Shown here: one piece after another, positions 36,876 to 46,072 of the stretch
How positions within the stretch are numbered: position 1 is the first letter of the stretch
Layout of the letters: every line of letters starts with the position of its first letter
DNA from: Rhodoferax potami
GTDB lineage: Bacteria; Pseudomonadota; Gammaproteobacteria; Burkholderiales; Burkholderiaceae_C
DNA: 64,000 nt
Assembly: GCF_032193765.1 (NCBI RefSeq)
Contig: NZ_JAVBIJ010000001.1
Coordinates: forward strand, 62,001-126,000
Reading direction: 5' to 3'
Translations under genes and position numbers: made by a program
The notes under the pieces: generated by a model
What the model was told of the DNA's origin: nothing
What the model saw: the letters and a program-made list of their open reading frames with translations, nothing else
Database searches by the model: none

Positions 36876-37269
36876 TGGCGCCTTTCATTCGGAATACTTC
36901 AACGCCTACCCCCGCACAGTCAGGGTACACGTCAGGTTTTTGGGTCGATAGGCGCACGGCGCGCACTTGTGGGTGCGCCAGCATCTGCTGCACGAGTTCG
37001 TCGCACAAGGTTTCCTGCAGTTCGACATGGCCGCGCGCCACACGGCTGGCAATCAGCTGGCGCACAAAGTCGTAGTCCACCACCTCGGAGAGGCTGTCGG
37101 ATGTGGGCGTGCTGCCCTCAAAAGGCACGAACAGCTCCACATTGAAAATCAGCCGCTGGGTGACCCCTTTTTCAAAGTCGTGCGCGCCGATGCGCACTTG
37201 GACCACATGGTCCTTTAAAAAAAGGCGGCGGCACTCCAGCGCCAGGGTGACGAACGGATCGTGGCTCAT
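36868..37269 (-). CDS. Dihydroneopterin aldolase/epimerase family protein (first of tandem pair)
   Basis: 133 residues. Same fold as the next gene but clearly diverged: VRIGAHDFEKGVTQR, VVDYDFVRQLI, ELQETLCDELV and STQKPDVYPDCAGVGVEVFR keep the Glu, Tyr and Lys positions. It could be the aldolase FolB or the dihydroneopterin-triphosphate epimerase FolX. It overlaps the folM-like gene by 4 bases (ATGA) and the second paralogue by 8, so three pterin genes form one tightly coupled unit. Confidence 0.85.
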   Translation of the reverse strand: MSHDPFVTLALECRRLFLKDHVVQVRIGAHDFEKGVTQRLIFNVELFVPFEGSTPTSDSLSEVVDYDFVRQLIASRVARGHVELQETLCDELVQQMLAHPQVRAVRLSTQKPDVYPDCAGVGVEVFRMKGANA

Positions 37270-38054
37270 GGGCGTGTTTTCTCGGGTTGGTCATCCACCG
37301 CAAACATCACGTCGCGGGCCAGCGGCACAAGGTGCTGGCCGTTGTCCACGCACAAGGTGGTGCCGGTGATGCAAGGGTTTTCCGCCAGAAACAGGCAGGT
37401 GGCGGCCACTTGGCCGGGGTCAATCGGTTCGCGCAGCAAATTCACCCGGGCGGCTTTATCGAAGTTTTCTTGCGTTTGCGGGCCGCTCAGAAACATCAGG
37501 CCCGGGGCCACACCGCACACCCGTACCGCAGGTGCGAGCGCCTGCGCCTGCAGAGCGACCGCCCGTTCGAGTGCGAGTTTGCTGACGGTGTACGAAAAAT
37601 AATCCGGGTTCAGGTTGAACACTTTTTGGTCCAACACATGAATCACACTGTGCCCGCCCGCCAATGCGTCAGGGTCCAGGCTGTTGGCCATCCAGCGCGA
37701 GAGCGACAGAGGCGCCATCAGGTTCACTTCGAGTTGCTGGCGTGCGCCCTCGGTGTCGATGGCGTCGCCAGCATCGGGCTCGAAACTGCTGGCGTTGTTG
37801 ACCAGACAGTGCAGGGGGCCTGATTTGACGGCAATCTCGGCGATCAAATCGCGGCGGCTGGTTTCATCGGCCAGGTTGGCGTGGATCGCATGTGCCTCAT
37901 GCCCCTGGGCCCGCAGCTGTGCGCACAGCGCGAGTGCGGCATCCGCACTGCGTTGGTAATGGCACCAGACCTCCCAACCCGCAGCCGCAAAGCGGGTGCA
38001 AATCAAGGCGCCCAAACGGTGGGCTCCGCCGGTAACGAGTACGCGCTTCAACAC
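37266..38054 (-). CDS. folM: Short-chain dehydrogenase, pteridine reductase/FolM type
   Basis: 262 residues. The nucleotide-binding motif TGGAHRLGALI is the TGxxxRxG form typical of pteridine reductases, and the active site is YTVSK with an Asp (VLDQ) in place of the usual Ser, again as in PTR1/FolM. These enzymes reduce dihydropterins such as dihydromonapterin or dihydrofolate with NADPH. Position just upstream of two FolB-family genes supports a pterin role. GTG start at 38054. Divergent from the MidA-type methyltransferase. Confidence 0.82.
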   Translation of the reverse strand: MLKRVLVTGGAHRLGALICTRFAAAGWEVWCHYQRSADAALALCAQLRAQGHEAHAIHANLADETSRRDLIAEIAVKSGPLHCLVNNASSFEPDAGDAIDTEGARQQLEVNLMAPLSLSRWMANSLDPDALAGGHSVIHVLDQKVFNLNPDYFSYTVSKLALERAVALQAQALAPAVRVCGVAPGLMFLSGPQTQENFDKAARVNLLREPIDPGQVAATCLFLAENPCITGTTLCVDNGQHLVPLARDVMFAVDDQPEKTRP

Positions 38055-38129
38055 AAATGATTCCTGAAATGGGAGTGGGGCGAGGGGGAAAGATAATCCG
38101 TGGCTTTACGCAACATAAAACAAACATCT

Positions 38130-39251
38130 ATGTCCACGACGGAAAACATTCCGGCCAACTTGACCCGAATTATCGCGGATGCCATCGAGAAAGCCGGTGG
38201 ATGGCTGGGATTTGACACATTCATGGCCATGGCTTTGTATGCGCCGGGGCTGGGCTACTACACCAACGGCTCGACCAAGTTCGGCCAAATGCCCCAAGGC
38301 GTGAGCACCGCAGAGGGCGTGCAGGGCGCGGGCAGTGACTTTGTCACAGCCCCTGAAATCAGCCCACTGTTCGGTCAGGCACTGGCCCGCCAAGTCGCCC
38401 AAGTGCTGGAGGCCACCCAGACGGACGAGGTGTGGGAGTTTGGCGCTGGCACCGGTGCGCTGGCAGGGCAGTTGCTTGATGCACTGGGCGACCGGGTGCG
38501 CGCGTACACGATTGTGGATCTCTCAGACTCCCTCAAAGCCCGCCAGCGTGAGCGCTTAGCCCGGCACGCCGACAAGGTGCAATGGGTGAGCGAACTGCCG
38601 GCCGCCATGCGAGGAGTAGTGGTGGGGAACGAGGTGCTGGATGCGATGCCGGTTCAGCTTCTGGCGCGGGTGGCCGGTGTGTGGCACGAGCGCGGTGTGG
38701 CGCTCTCTGGTGGCGACCTCGTCTGGGCAGACCGCTTGACCGATTTGCGCCCTCCGCTGGAGGTGGATGGCGAGCACGACTACCTGACCGAGATCCACGC
38801 CCAAGGCGATGCGTTTGTGCGCACCCTGGCAGACCGCTTGCAGCGGGGCGCTGCTTTGTTGCTGGACTATGGTTTTCCGGAGAGTGAGTACTACCATGTA
38901 CAGCGGTCCGGCGGCACCGTGATGTGCCACCAGGCCCACCAGGCCGACGCCAACCCGCTGGACCGGGTGGGCCTGAAAGACATTACCGCGCATGTCAACT
39001 TCACCGGTACCGCAGTGGCCGCGCAAGACGCCGGCTTGGATGTGCTGGGCTACACCAACCAAGCGCACTTCTTGATCAACTGCGGCATGGCCGAGGCCAT
39101 GCAGTCTCAGGATTTGGCGGCCCGTGTGGCTGCCAGCAAGTTGCTCATGGAGCACGAAATGGGCGAGCTTTTCAAGGTGATTGCCATCGGGCGGGGGGTT
39201 GACACGCCCTTGCTGGGCTTTGCCCGCGGCGACCGTACCCACCGGCTTTGA
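38130..39251 (+). CDS. SAM-dependent methyltransferase, MidA/NDUFAF7 family
   Basis: 373 residues. Family hallmarks: FMAMALYAPGLGYYTNG, DFVTAPEISPLFG, the SAM-binding WEFGAGTGALAGQLL and VVGNEVLDAMPV, then LLLDYGFPESEYY. The eukaryotic homologue dimethylates an arginine in complex I subunit NDUFS2; the bacterial target is unknown. ATG 38130 is chosen, although an in-frame GTG at 38100 is possible. Divergent from folM. Confidence 0.92.
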   Translation: MSTTENIPANLTRIIADAIEKAGGWLGFDTFMAMALYAPGLGYYTNGSTKFGQMPQGVSTAEGVQGAGSDFVTAPEISPLFGQALARQVAQVLEATQTDEVWEFGAGTGALAGQLLDALGDRVRAYTIVDLSDSLKARQRERLARHADKVQWVSELPAAMRGVVVGNEVLDAMPVQLLARVAGVWHERGVALSGGDLVWADRLTDLRPPLEVDGEHDYLTEIHAQGDAFVRTLADRLQRGAALLLDYGFPESEYYHVQRSGGTVMCHQAHQADANPLDRVGLKDITAHVNFTGTAVAAQDAGLDVLGYTNQAHFLINCGMAEAMQSQDLAARVAASKLLMEHEMGELFKVIAIGRGVDTPLLGFARGDRTHRL

Positions 39252-39332
39252 TCTGACACGCCGGGCCAAGGAGACAGCAGTGCATGGGTTTGACCTGCGT
39301 CAGTACAAACCCGGATAGCTGAGGCTACAATC

Positions 39333-39358
39333 TAAATGCGAATTATTTTTATTCGTGA
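39333..39358 (+). promoter_or_regulatory. Possible Fur binding site upstream of the iron importer
   Basis: CGAATTATTTTTATTCG at about 39339-39355 is an AT-rich inverted repeat (CGAAT...ATTCG) with partial match to the Fur consensus, close to a TACAAT -10-like element (39326-39331). Fur control of fbp operons is well known; the match itself is only fair. Confidence 0.5.
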
Positions 39359-39403
39359 CGGCGTCCGTTTATTGCGGTCGCCACAGATTCAAGAGCCCGC
39401 TTC

Positions 39404-40432
39404 ATGAAACGCACATTTTTGACCTCCTTTTTCCGGCTCGCCGTCTTGGGCGCAGCCATGGGCAGCGCTGCATGGGTGCAAGCGCAATCCGTTACGCCTT
39501 CTGCCGAGGGCATCGTGGTGTACAACGCCCAGCACGCCAGCCTGACACAGGCATGGGTCGAGGCCTTTACCAAGGAAACCGGTATCAAGGTGACCTTGCG
39601 CCAAGGCGGTGACACCGAGCTGGGCAACCAGTTGGTGCAAGAAGGGGGCTCATCACCTGCTGACGTGTTTTTGACCGAAAACTCCCCCGCCATGACGCTG
39701 GTGGATGGCGCAGGTTTGTTTGCGCCGCTCGACCCCGCAACCATCAACCAGGTGGCACCCAACTTCCGTACGGCCCATGGCCGCTGGGTCGGTATTGCCG
39801 CGCGCAGCACCGTGTTTGTGTACCGCAAAACCAAATTTAGCAAAGACCAGTTGCCCAAATCCATCATGGATCTTGCCAAGCCCGAGTGGAAAGGCCGCTG
39901 GGCTGCCGCTCAGGCCGGTGCGGACTTTCAGGCCATTGTGAGTGCCATGTTGGAGCTCAAGGGAGAGGCTGCCACCTTGGCCTGGCTGAAGAGCATGAAA
40001 GAGAACGTGGTTCCTTTCAAAGGCAACAGCATCGCCATGAAGGCGGTTAATGCAGGCCAAGTGGATGGCGCAGTGATCTACCACTATTACTACTACGGCG
40101 ACATGGCCAAGACCGGCGAGAACAGCGAAAAGGTGGGCCTGCACTACTTCCGCAACGAAGATCCGGGCGCTTTTGTCAGCATTTCCGGTGGCGGCGTGCT
40201 GGCCTCCAGCAAGCACAAAGCCGAGGCTCAGGCTTTTGTAAAGTGGATCACCGGCAAAGGCGGCCAAGAAATTTTGCGTACCGGCTCTTCGTATGAATAC
40301 GCGGTGGGCCAAGGTGCCGCTTCGCATCGCAGTCTCGTGCCGCTGGCTGACTTGCAGGCGCCCAAAGTGGAGCCGGCCAAGCTCAATAGCCGGAAAGTGT
40401 CCGACCTGATGACGCAGGCTGGTTTGCTGTAA
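39404..40432 (+). CDS. fbpA: Periplasmic ferric-iron-binding protein (FbpA/FutA type)
   Basis: 342 residues. Signal peptide ending AAWVQAQS. Extracellular-binding-protein type 1 fold: [24 protein letters not shown], then [16 protein letters not shown], and the tyrosine-rich [15 protein letters not shown] that supplies the iron-binding Tyr pair. It delivers ferric iron to the permease encoded 8 bases downstream of its stop. An iron-responsive operator is possible just upstream. Confidence 0.93.
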   Translation: MKRTFLTSFFRLAVLGAAMGSAAWVQAQSVTPSAEGIVVYNAQHASLTQAWVEAFTKETGIKVTLRQGGDTELGNQLVQEGGSSPADVFLTENSPAMTLVDGAGLFAPLDPATINQVAPNFRTAHGRWVGIAARSTVFVYRKTKFSKDQLPKSIMDLAKPEWKGRWAAAQAGADFQAIVSAMLELKGEAATLAWLKSMKENVVPFKGNSIAMKAVNAGQVDGAVIYHYYYYGDMAKTGENSEKVGLHYFRNEDPGAFVSISGGGVLASSKHKAEAQAFVKWITGKGGQEILRTGSSYEYAVGQGAASHRSLVPLADLQAPKVEPAKLNSRKVSDLMTQAGLL

Positions 40433-40440
40433 GCCTTGTT

Positions 40441-42009
40441 GTGACCACTCTTGCGGTGCATGTGAATGCGCCCCCGGCTCGCATGGTGCGCCGGGGGCGT
40501 TTGTCGTGGGTAGCAGGCGCGGCTTTGCTGGTGTCGGCATTGGCGTTGCTGCCTTTGGCTTTTGTCGTTTGGGTTGGCGTTCAAAGTGGATGGGACGTGG
40601 TGGCAGCGCTGGTCTTCCGGCCCCGTGTCGGTGAGCTGTTGCTCAACACCACGGCGCTGGTGGTGTTGACGGTGCCTGTGTGTATCGTGCTATCGCTGGC
40701 CCTGGCCTGGTTGACCGAGCGATCCGACCTGCCCGGAGCGCGCTGGTGGTCGTGGATTGCTGCCGCCCCCCTGGCTGTGCCGGCCTTTGTGCACAGCTAT
40801 GCATGGATCAGCGTAGCCCCCGGCATGCATGGCCTGTGGGCAGCGGTTTTGATTTCAGTGGCGGCGTATTTCCCGTTTGTGTATTTGCCGATTGCGGCCG
40901 CCTTGCGCCGCCTGGACCCAGCCATGGAGGATGCTGCCGCGTCCTTGGGCCTGAGCCCGTGGGCGGTATTTGTGCGTGTGGTGCTGCCGCAAATGCGCTT
41001 GGCGATCTGGGGCGGGGCTTTGCTGGTCGGTCTGCACTTGCTGGCCGAATATGGCTTGTTTGTCACCATCCGGTTTGACACCTTCACCACCGCCATCGTG
41101 GACCAGTTCCAAAGCACCTACAACGGCCCCGCCGCCAATATGCTGGCCGGCGTGCTGGTGATTTGCTGCTTCGGGCTCTTGGGCCTGGAGGCCGGCACCC
41201 GTGGCCGCGAGCGCTATGCGCGGGTCGGCTCGGGCTCCGCCCGCCAGGTGCCGGTGCAAGCGCTCGGGCGCTGGTCGCTGCTATGCCTGCTCTTGCCAGT
41301 GGTGACGGCGCTGCTGTCCTTGGGTGTGCCCATGGTGACTTTGAGCCGTTGGCTGTGGGCTGGTGGCGCTGTGGTGTGGAATCTCCCTGAACTAATCCCC
41401 GCGGTGTGGCAAACCCTGCTGCTGGCAGGACTGGGCGCGGCCCTGACCACCGTGGCTGCGGTTCCCATGGCGTGGCTGTCGATCCGCGCGCCCGGCAAAT
41501 TGCAACGCTGGGTCGAGGGGGCCAACTACCTGGCCGGTGCACTGCCGGGCATTGTGGTGGCGCTGTCGCTGGTCACCATCACGGTGCGGGTGGCGCGGCC
41601 TTTGTACCAAACGGTGTTCACGGTCATGCTGGCCTATGCTCTGATGTTTCTGCCCCGTGCGTTGGTCAGCCTGCGTGCCGGCATTGCCCAGGCGCCCAAG
41701 GAGCTGGAGCAGGCGGCCCGCAGCCTGGGCCGCTCACCGTTGCAGGCCATGTGGCAAATCACCATGCGACTGGCAGCTCCTGGTGCGGCTTCAGGCTATG
41801 CCATGGTGTTTTTGGCCATCACGACCGAACTGACCGCGACACTGCTGCTCGCGCCCAACGGCACACAAACATTGGCAACCGCCTTTTGGGCCCATAGCTC
41901 CGAGATCGACTACGCGGGCGCGGCACCTTATGCCCTCCTGATGGTGCTCTTGTCGCTGCCCCTTACCTGGTTGCTGTATATCCAATCCCGACGTGTTGCT
42001 GGACGATGA
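40441..42009 (+). CDS. fbpB: Ferric iron ABC transporter permease (FbpB type, double-length)
   Basis: 522 residues, twelve or so membrane segments in two halves, each with an EAA-type loop (first half [23 protein letters not shown]; second half [21 protein letters not shown]). This fused two-copy form is usual for FbpB/SfuB-type iron permeases. GTG start at 40441. Its TGA overlaps the ATG of the ATPase gene (ATGA), so the three transporter genes form one operon. Confidence 0.92.
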   Translation: MTTLAVHVNAPPARMVRRGRLSWVAGAALLVSALALLPLAFVVWVGVQSGWDVVAALVFRPRVGELLLNTTALVVLTVPVCIVLSLALAWLTERSDLPGARWWSWIAAAPLAVPAFVHSYAWISVAPGMHGLWAAVLISVAAYFPFVYLPIAAALRRLDPAMEDAAASLGLSPWAVFVRVVLPQMRLAIWGGALLVGLHLLAEYGLFVTIRFDTFTTAIVDQFQSTYNGPAANMLAGVLVICCFGLLGLEAGTRGRERYARVGSGSARQVPVQALGRWSLLCLLLPVVTALLSLGVPMVTLSRWLWAGGAVVWNLPELIPAVWQTLLLAGLGAALTTVAAVPMAWLSIRAPGKLQRWVEGANYLAGALPGIVVALSLVTITVRVARPLYQTVFTVMLAYALMFLPRALVSLRAGIAQAPKELEQAARSLGRSPLQAMWQITMRLAAPGAASGYAMVFLAITTELTATLLLAPNGTQTLATAFWAHSSEIDYAGAAPYALLMVLLSLPLTWLLYIQSRRVAGR

Positions 42010-43073
42010 CTACTCTTGAACTGCACGGCGTGCACAAATCGTATGGCGCGGTCGCCGCGCTCGAAGGCATACAACTGAGCGTGCCCCGGGGCAGCCGCAC
42101 CGCCATCGTGGGGCCCTCCGGCTCCGGGAAAACCAGTTTGTTGCGCATCATTGCCGGCTTCGAGGCGCCAGACGCTGGCCGGGTCGTGTTGCAAGGCGAG
42201 GTGCTGGCCGATGGCCCGGCCATCGTGCCTGCGCACCGCCGCGGTATTGGCTATGTGCCACAAGACGGGGCGCTGTTTCCGCACCTGAGCGTGGCGGACA
42301 ACGTGGGCTTCGGGCTCGACAAATCAGCGCCGGATCGCCGGGCGCGCATTGACGAGCTGATGGACATGGTGTCGCTGGACCGCGCGATGCTGCAGCGCCG
42401 CCCGCATGAGCTGTCGGGCGGTCAGCAGCAACGCGTTGCACTCGCCAGGGCGCTGGCGCAGCGGCCTAAGCTGATGCTGCTGGACGAGCCCTTTTCAGCA
42501 TTGGACACTGGCTTGCGCGCATCCACCCGAAAGGCCGTGGCGCAACTGCTGCAAGCGGCAGGCATCACCACCATTCTGGTGACCCACGACCAGGCCGAGG
42601 CGCTGTCATTTGCCGACCAAGTAGCCGTGATGCGGGCTGGCCAGCTCGCACAAGTGGGTGCCCCGCTGGAGGTGTATCTCCGGCCGAAAGACCCGGTCAC
42701 CGCCAGCTTTTTGGGCGAGGCGGTGGTGCTGAATGCGCGCTTGTCACAAGGGTGGGCCGAGTGTGCGCTGGGCCGCCTTCCCACCGGCGACACCTTGCGC
42801 CACGGAGACGGGCAAATATTGTTGCGCCCCGAGCAGCTCCACGTCACCCCTTTGGCGAGCACACCGCCATCTGCCAGACCCGGCACCGTGTGTGCGGGCA
42901 CCGTAGTCGAGTCGGATTTTTGTGGCGCGGTGTGTGAGCTGTCGGTGCAGCTGGACGAAGATGCCGGCGGCACCCTGGTGCATGTGCACAGCGCGGGCCT
43001 CGATGCCCCGTTGGTCGGCGCCCGTGTAGCGGTGTCCGCACGCGGTACTGCCCATGTATTTCCCGCATCCTGA
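42006..43073 (+). CDS. fbpC: Ferric iron ABC transporter ATP-binding protein (FbpC type)
   Basis: 355 residues. Walker [15 protein letters not shown]-loop [13 protein letters not shown], signature [15 protein letters not shown], Walker [13 protein letters not shown] and the H-loop VTHDQAEAL. The C-terminal 120 residues form the TOBE-like regulatory domain found in FbpC/PotA-type ATPases. Last gene of the fbpABC operon; 80 bases then separate it from the cupin gene. Confidence 0.93.
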   Translation: MTTLELHGVHKSYGAVAALEGIQLSVPRGSRTAIVGPSGSGKTSLLRIIAGFEAPDAGRVVLQGEVLADGPAIVPAHRRGIGYVPQDGALFPHLSVADNVGFGLDKSAPDRRARIDELMDMVSLDRAMLQRRPHELSGGQQQRVALARALAQRPKLMLLDEPFSALDTGLRASTRKAVAQLLQAAGITTILVTHDQAEALSFADQVAVMRAGQLAQVGAPLEVYLRPKDPVTASFLGEAVVLNARLSQGWAECALGRLPTGDTLRHGDGQILLRPEQLHVTPLASTPPSARPGTVCAGTVVESDFCGAVCELSVQLDEDAGGTLVHVHSAGLDAPLVGARVAVSARGTAHVFPAS

Positions 43074-43153
43074 AAACGCGCAGTAACACGCCAGTAACCC
43101 TATAGGGGGGATGCGGGGTAGTATCTGCGCGCCGTTTTAAGGATTGTTTAATC

Positions 43154-43522
43154 ATGCAGACTACCTTGCGAACTGAGACGATTGAGCGCACCGAGCGCCC
43201 CTGGGGCTGGTATGAAACCATCTCGGAGGTGCCGGGCAACAAGATCAAGCGCATCGGGGTACACCCCGGCCAGCAGCTCAGTTTGCAAAAGCACCACCAG
43301 CGCGCGGAGCACTGGGTGGTGACCACCGGCACCGCACGGGTGACGCTGGATGACCGCCAGTTTGACCTGCAGCCTGGGGAGTATTGCGACATCGCGATCG
43401 GGCAGGTGCACCGCTTGGCGAACCTGACCAACGGCCCGGTAGAGATTGTGGAAGTACAGTTCGGCAGTTACCTGGGCGAAGACGATATCGTCCGCCTGCA
43501 GGACGACTACGGCCGCGATTGA
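43154..43522 (+). CDS. Cupin, mannose-6-phosphate isomerase type II C-terminal-like
   Basis: 122 residues, a single cupin corresponding to the isomerase half of the bifunctional GMP-PMI (type II) enzymes: RPWGWYETI, IKRIGVHPGQQLSLQKHHQRAEHWVVTTGTARV (metal-binding His/Gln/His set) and LQPGEYCDIAIGQVHRLAN. It may interconvert mannose- and fructose-6-phosphate. Neighbours downstream are a ROK kinase and a glucose/mannose-type importer, which fits mannose use. The ribosome site is AAGGA before the ATG. Confidence 0.88.
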   Translation: MQTTLRTETIERTERPWGWYETISEVPGNKIKRIGVHPGQQLSLQKHHQRAEHWVVTTGTARVTLDDRQFDLQPGEYCDIAIGQVHRLANLTNGPVEIVEVQFGSYLGEDDIVRLQDDYGRD

Positions 43523-43567
43523 GCTTCCGACCCCCCTGTTTTTTCAAGATTTGAGAGCGAGTGCAGC

Positions 43568-44548
43568 ATGGCTTTGACCCACGACATTGAATTGAACATT
43601 GCCCCCGGCAGCACGCCGGTTGCCTGTGTAGACATCGGCGGCACCAAAGTGGCAGTCAATATTGCCGACGCCGCAGGTGTGCGTGGCAAAGTCTCTGAGC
43701 CCACCGCCAAAGAAGGCTCTAACGACGCACTGGCACGCCAGATCATTCGCATGGTGGGTGAAAGCTGCGCCCTGGCGGGTGTGGCGGTGGCAGACATTGC
43801 CGCCGTGGGCGTGGCGACTTGCGGCCCGTTTGTGATCAATGGCGGCATGGTCGAGCTGGCAGGCCCCAACATCTGTGGCGGCTTGGCCGGCAAGGCCCGC
43901 GGCCTTCCCAATGACTGGGTTACTGCGCTGCTCGAGGCGCCGCTCAAAGCCGCTTTCCCCAATGTCCGGGTCGAAAACGATGGCGTAGGTGCACTTGAGG
44001 CCGAGCGTCGCTGGGGTGCCCTGCAGGGCGTGGCCAACTGCGCCTACGTGACCTGGAGCACTGGCATCGGCATGGGCTTGTGTGTGGATGGCCATATCCT
44101 GCGCGGCAAAAATGGCAACGCAGGCCACGCAGGCCACACCTTTGTCAGCACCAACCAAGACGCGTTGTGCGGCTGCGGCAACGTGGGCGATGTGGAGGGG
44201 CTGGTTGCCGGTAATGCGATTCCGCGTCGTTTCGGTGCGCAGGGCTACACCGATGCTGCTACGCTTTTTGTAGCGGCTCGCGCAGGTGAGGTGGGCGCTC
44301 TGGCCATTGTGGATGACTTGTGCGATGTGATGGGCCGCACCCTTTACAACATGGTGGCCACACTCGATCTGCAGCGCATCAGCATCGGCGGCAGCGTCTT
44401 TTGGCACAACCGCGAGTTCTTGTTACCCAAGCTGCAAGCGGCCCTCAAGGGCAAGTTGCCGGCGCTCACCGATGGCGTCGAAATCGTGCCGGCGGGCCTG
44501 GGTGAAAAAGTGGGCGACTATGCCGCGCTGGCCCTTGTGCTGGGCTAA
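43568..44548 (+). CDS. ROK-family sugar kinase (glucokinase-like)
   Basis: 326 residues. ATP motif CVDIGGTKVAVNI, catalytic region NVRVENDGVGALEAERRWG, and the ROK zinc site GHAGHTFVSTNQDALCGCGN, with the last cysteine of the usual CxCGxxGC replaced (CGCGNVGD). It phosphorylates a hexose, most likely glucose or mannose, at C6. It sits between a PMI-like cupin and the gts-type importer. A hairpin AACCCGC...GCGGGTT (44559-44581) follows the stop. Confidence 0.88.
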   Translation: MALTHDIELNIAPGSTPVACVDIGGTKVAVNIADAAGVRGKVSEPTAKEGSNDALARQIIRMVGESCALAGVAVADIAAVGVATCGPFVINGGMVELAGPNICGGLAGKARGLPNDWVTALLEAPLKAAFPNVRVENDGVGALEAERRWGALQGVANCAYVTWSTGIGMGLCVDGHILRGKNGNAGHAGHTFVSTNQDALCGCGNVGDVEGLVAGNAIPRRFGAQGYTDAATLFVAARAGEVGALAIVDDLCDVMGRTLYNMVATLDLQRISIGGSVFWHNREFLLPKLQAALKGKLPALTDGVEIVPAGLGEKVGDYAALALVLG

Positions 44549-44599
44549 AAACCGCTTTAACCCGCCGATTTCGAGCGGGTTAGGGAAACTCCTAGTAGT

Positions 44600-44663
44600 T
44601 TGGCGTTAAAAATTAATTAAAAATTAATTAATTCAAGTGGACATGGTGTCCAATTGAATTCAA
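44600..44663 (+). promoter_or_regulatory. Promoter/operator region of the sugar importer operon
   Basis: A possible -35 TTGGCG (44600-44605) and -10 ATTAAT (44623-44628), 17 bases apart, in an AT-rich block with the tandem repeat AAAAATTAATT. Two palindromes follow: GGACATGGTGTCC (44639-44651) and TTGAATTCAA (44654-44663). Both are well placed for a repressor; which regulator binds is unknown. A CGGCCC...GGGCCG hairpin (44673-44694) lies in the leader. Confidence 0.55.
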
Positions 44664-44721
44664 CGTTGCTTTCGGCCCAGAGCACAAAGGGCCGGACAGA
44701 CAAACTTTATTTGGAGACAAG

Positions 44722-45972
44722 ATGTTGAAGCTTTCTAAACTCGCCACCGCAGTGGCACTCGTGGTTGCTGGTTCGGCCGCTGTGGCTGGCGAAGTGGAAG
44801 TCCTGCACTACTGGACATCCGGCGGCGAAGCCAAGTCTGTGGCTGAACTGAAGAAGATCATGCAAGGCAAGGGCCACACATGGAAAGACTTCGCAGTGGC
44901 CGGCGGTGGCGGTGACAACGCAGCGACCGTGCTCAAGAGCCGTGTCGTGAGCGGTAACCCACCTGCAGCTGCCCAGATCAAGGGTCCAGCCATCCAGGAG
45001 TGGGCATCTGAAGGCGTGTTGGCTAACCTCGACGCAACTGCCAAGGCCGAAAAGTGGGACGACCTGTTGCCCAAGGTGGTGGCTGACGTCATGAAGTACA
45101 AAGGCAACTACGTTGCTGCTCCCGTGAACGTGCACCGCGTGAACTGGATGTGGGCTAACTCCGCTGTGCTGAAAAAAGCCGGCGTGACCTCCACTCCCAA
45201 GACATGGGACGAATTCTTTGCTGCTGCTGAAAAAGTCAAGAAGGCTGGCCTGATCCCCGTGGCACACGGTGGCCAGAACTGGCAAGACTTCACCACCTTT
45301 GAGTCTGTGGCTCTGGGCGTGGGCGGTGTCAAGTTCTACAACGACGCTTTGATCAAGCTCGACGAAAAAGCTTTGACCAGCGCCACCATGACCAAGGTCC
45401 TGGAAACATTCCGCAAGGTCAAGGGTTACACCGACGCAGCCGCTCCTGGCCGCGACTGGAACCTGGCTACTGCCATGGTGATCCAAGAGAAGGCCGCATT
45501 CCAGTTCATGGGTGACTGGGCCAAGGGCGAGTTCTCCGCTGCTGGCAAGGTTCCCGGCAAGGACTACGTCTGCGCTGCTGCTCCAGGCACCGCTAACGCA
45601 TACACCTTCAACGTGGACTCGTTCGCCATGTACAAGCTCAAAGACGCTGGCGCTCAAAAGGCACAGGCTGATCTGGCTGCTTCCATCATGGGCACCGAGT
45701 TCCAAGAAGTGTTCAACCTGAACAAGGGTTCTATCCCTGTCCGTTTGAACATGAAGATGGACAAGTTTGACGATTGCGCCAAGACATCCGCCAAGGATTT
45801 CGTGGACACCGCCAAATCCGGTGGCTTGGTTCCTTCCGTGGCCCACGGCATGGCTATCAAGCCAGCTGCTGAAGGCGCGATCAAGGACGCCGTGTCCCAG
45901 TTCTGGAACGACGACAAGATCTCCGTTGCTGACGGCGTGAAGAACATCGCCAAGGCCGCTGCTACCAAGTAA
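44722..45972 (+). CDS. gtsA: Sugar ABC transporter substrate-binding protein 1 (glucose/mannose type)
   Basis: 416 residues. Signal peptide ending AAVAGEVE, then EVLHYWTSGGEAKSVAELKK, typical of GtsA-like glucose/mannose-binding proteins; the PVNVHRVNWMWANSAVLKKAG hinge and FQFMGDWAKGEF segments follow. Codon use is highly biased to a few codons (GGC, GCT, AAG), as in highly expressed genes, more so than in its paralogue downstream. First gene of the importer operon; the two leader palindromes are upstream. Confidence 0.93.
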   Translation: MLKLSKLATAVALVVAGSAAVAGEVEVLHYWTSGGEAKSVAELKKIMQGKGHTWKDFAVAGGGGDNAATVLKSRVVSGNPPAAAQIKGPAIQEWASEGVLANLDATAKAEKWDDLLPKVVADVMKYKGNYVAAPVNVHRVNWMWANSAVLKKAGVTSTPKTWDEFFAAAEKVKKAGLIPVAHGGQNWQDFTTFESVALGVGGVKFYNDALIKLDEKALTSATMTKVLETFRKVKGYTDAAAPGRDWNLATAMVIQEKAAFQFMGDWAKGEFSAAGKVPGKDYVCAAAPGTANAYTFNVDSFAMYKLKDAGAQKAQADLAASIMGTEFQEVFNLNKGSIPVRLNMKMDKFDDCAKTSAKDFVDTAKSGGLVPSVAHGMAIKPAAEGAIKDAVSQFWNDDKISVADGVKNIAKAAATK

Positions 45973-46072
45973 GCCCTGGCCGGCGCCAGCAGGCGCCGTT
46001 CACCTCATATAGCCCTATCCCTCCCGCAGGGGTGGGGCTATTTCAAATCTCGTGTTCTTCAGGTCTATTCCC

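Noticed and set aside
39290..39331. TTGACC (39290-39295) as the -35 partner of TACAAT (39326-39331) before fbpA
   Set aside because: The spacing is 30 bases, far outside the usual 16-18.
44255..44312. Stretch in the ROK kinase gene (GCTACGCTTTTTGTAGCGGC, then TCGCGCA) resembling the dispersed repeat
   Set aside because: About 60 percent match with a gap, and the encoded AARAGEVGALAIVDD fits the normal ROK family pattern, so family conservation explains it well enough. Not counted as a copy.
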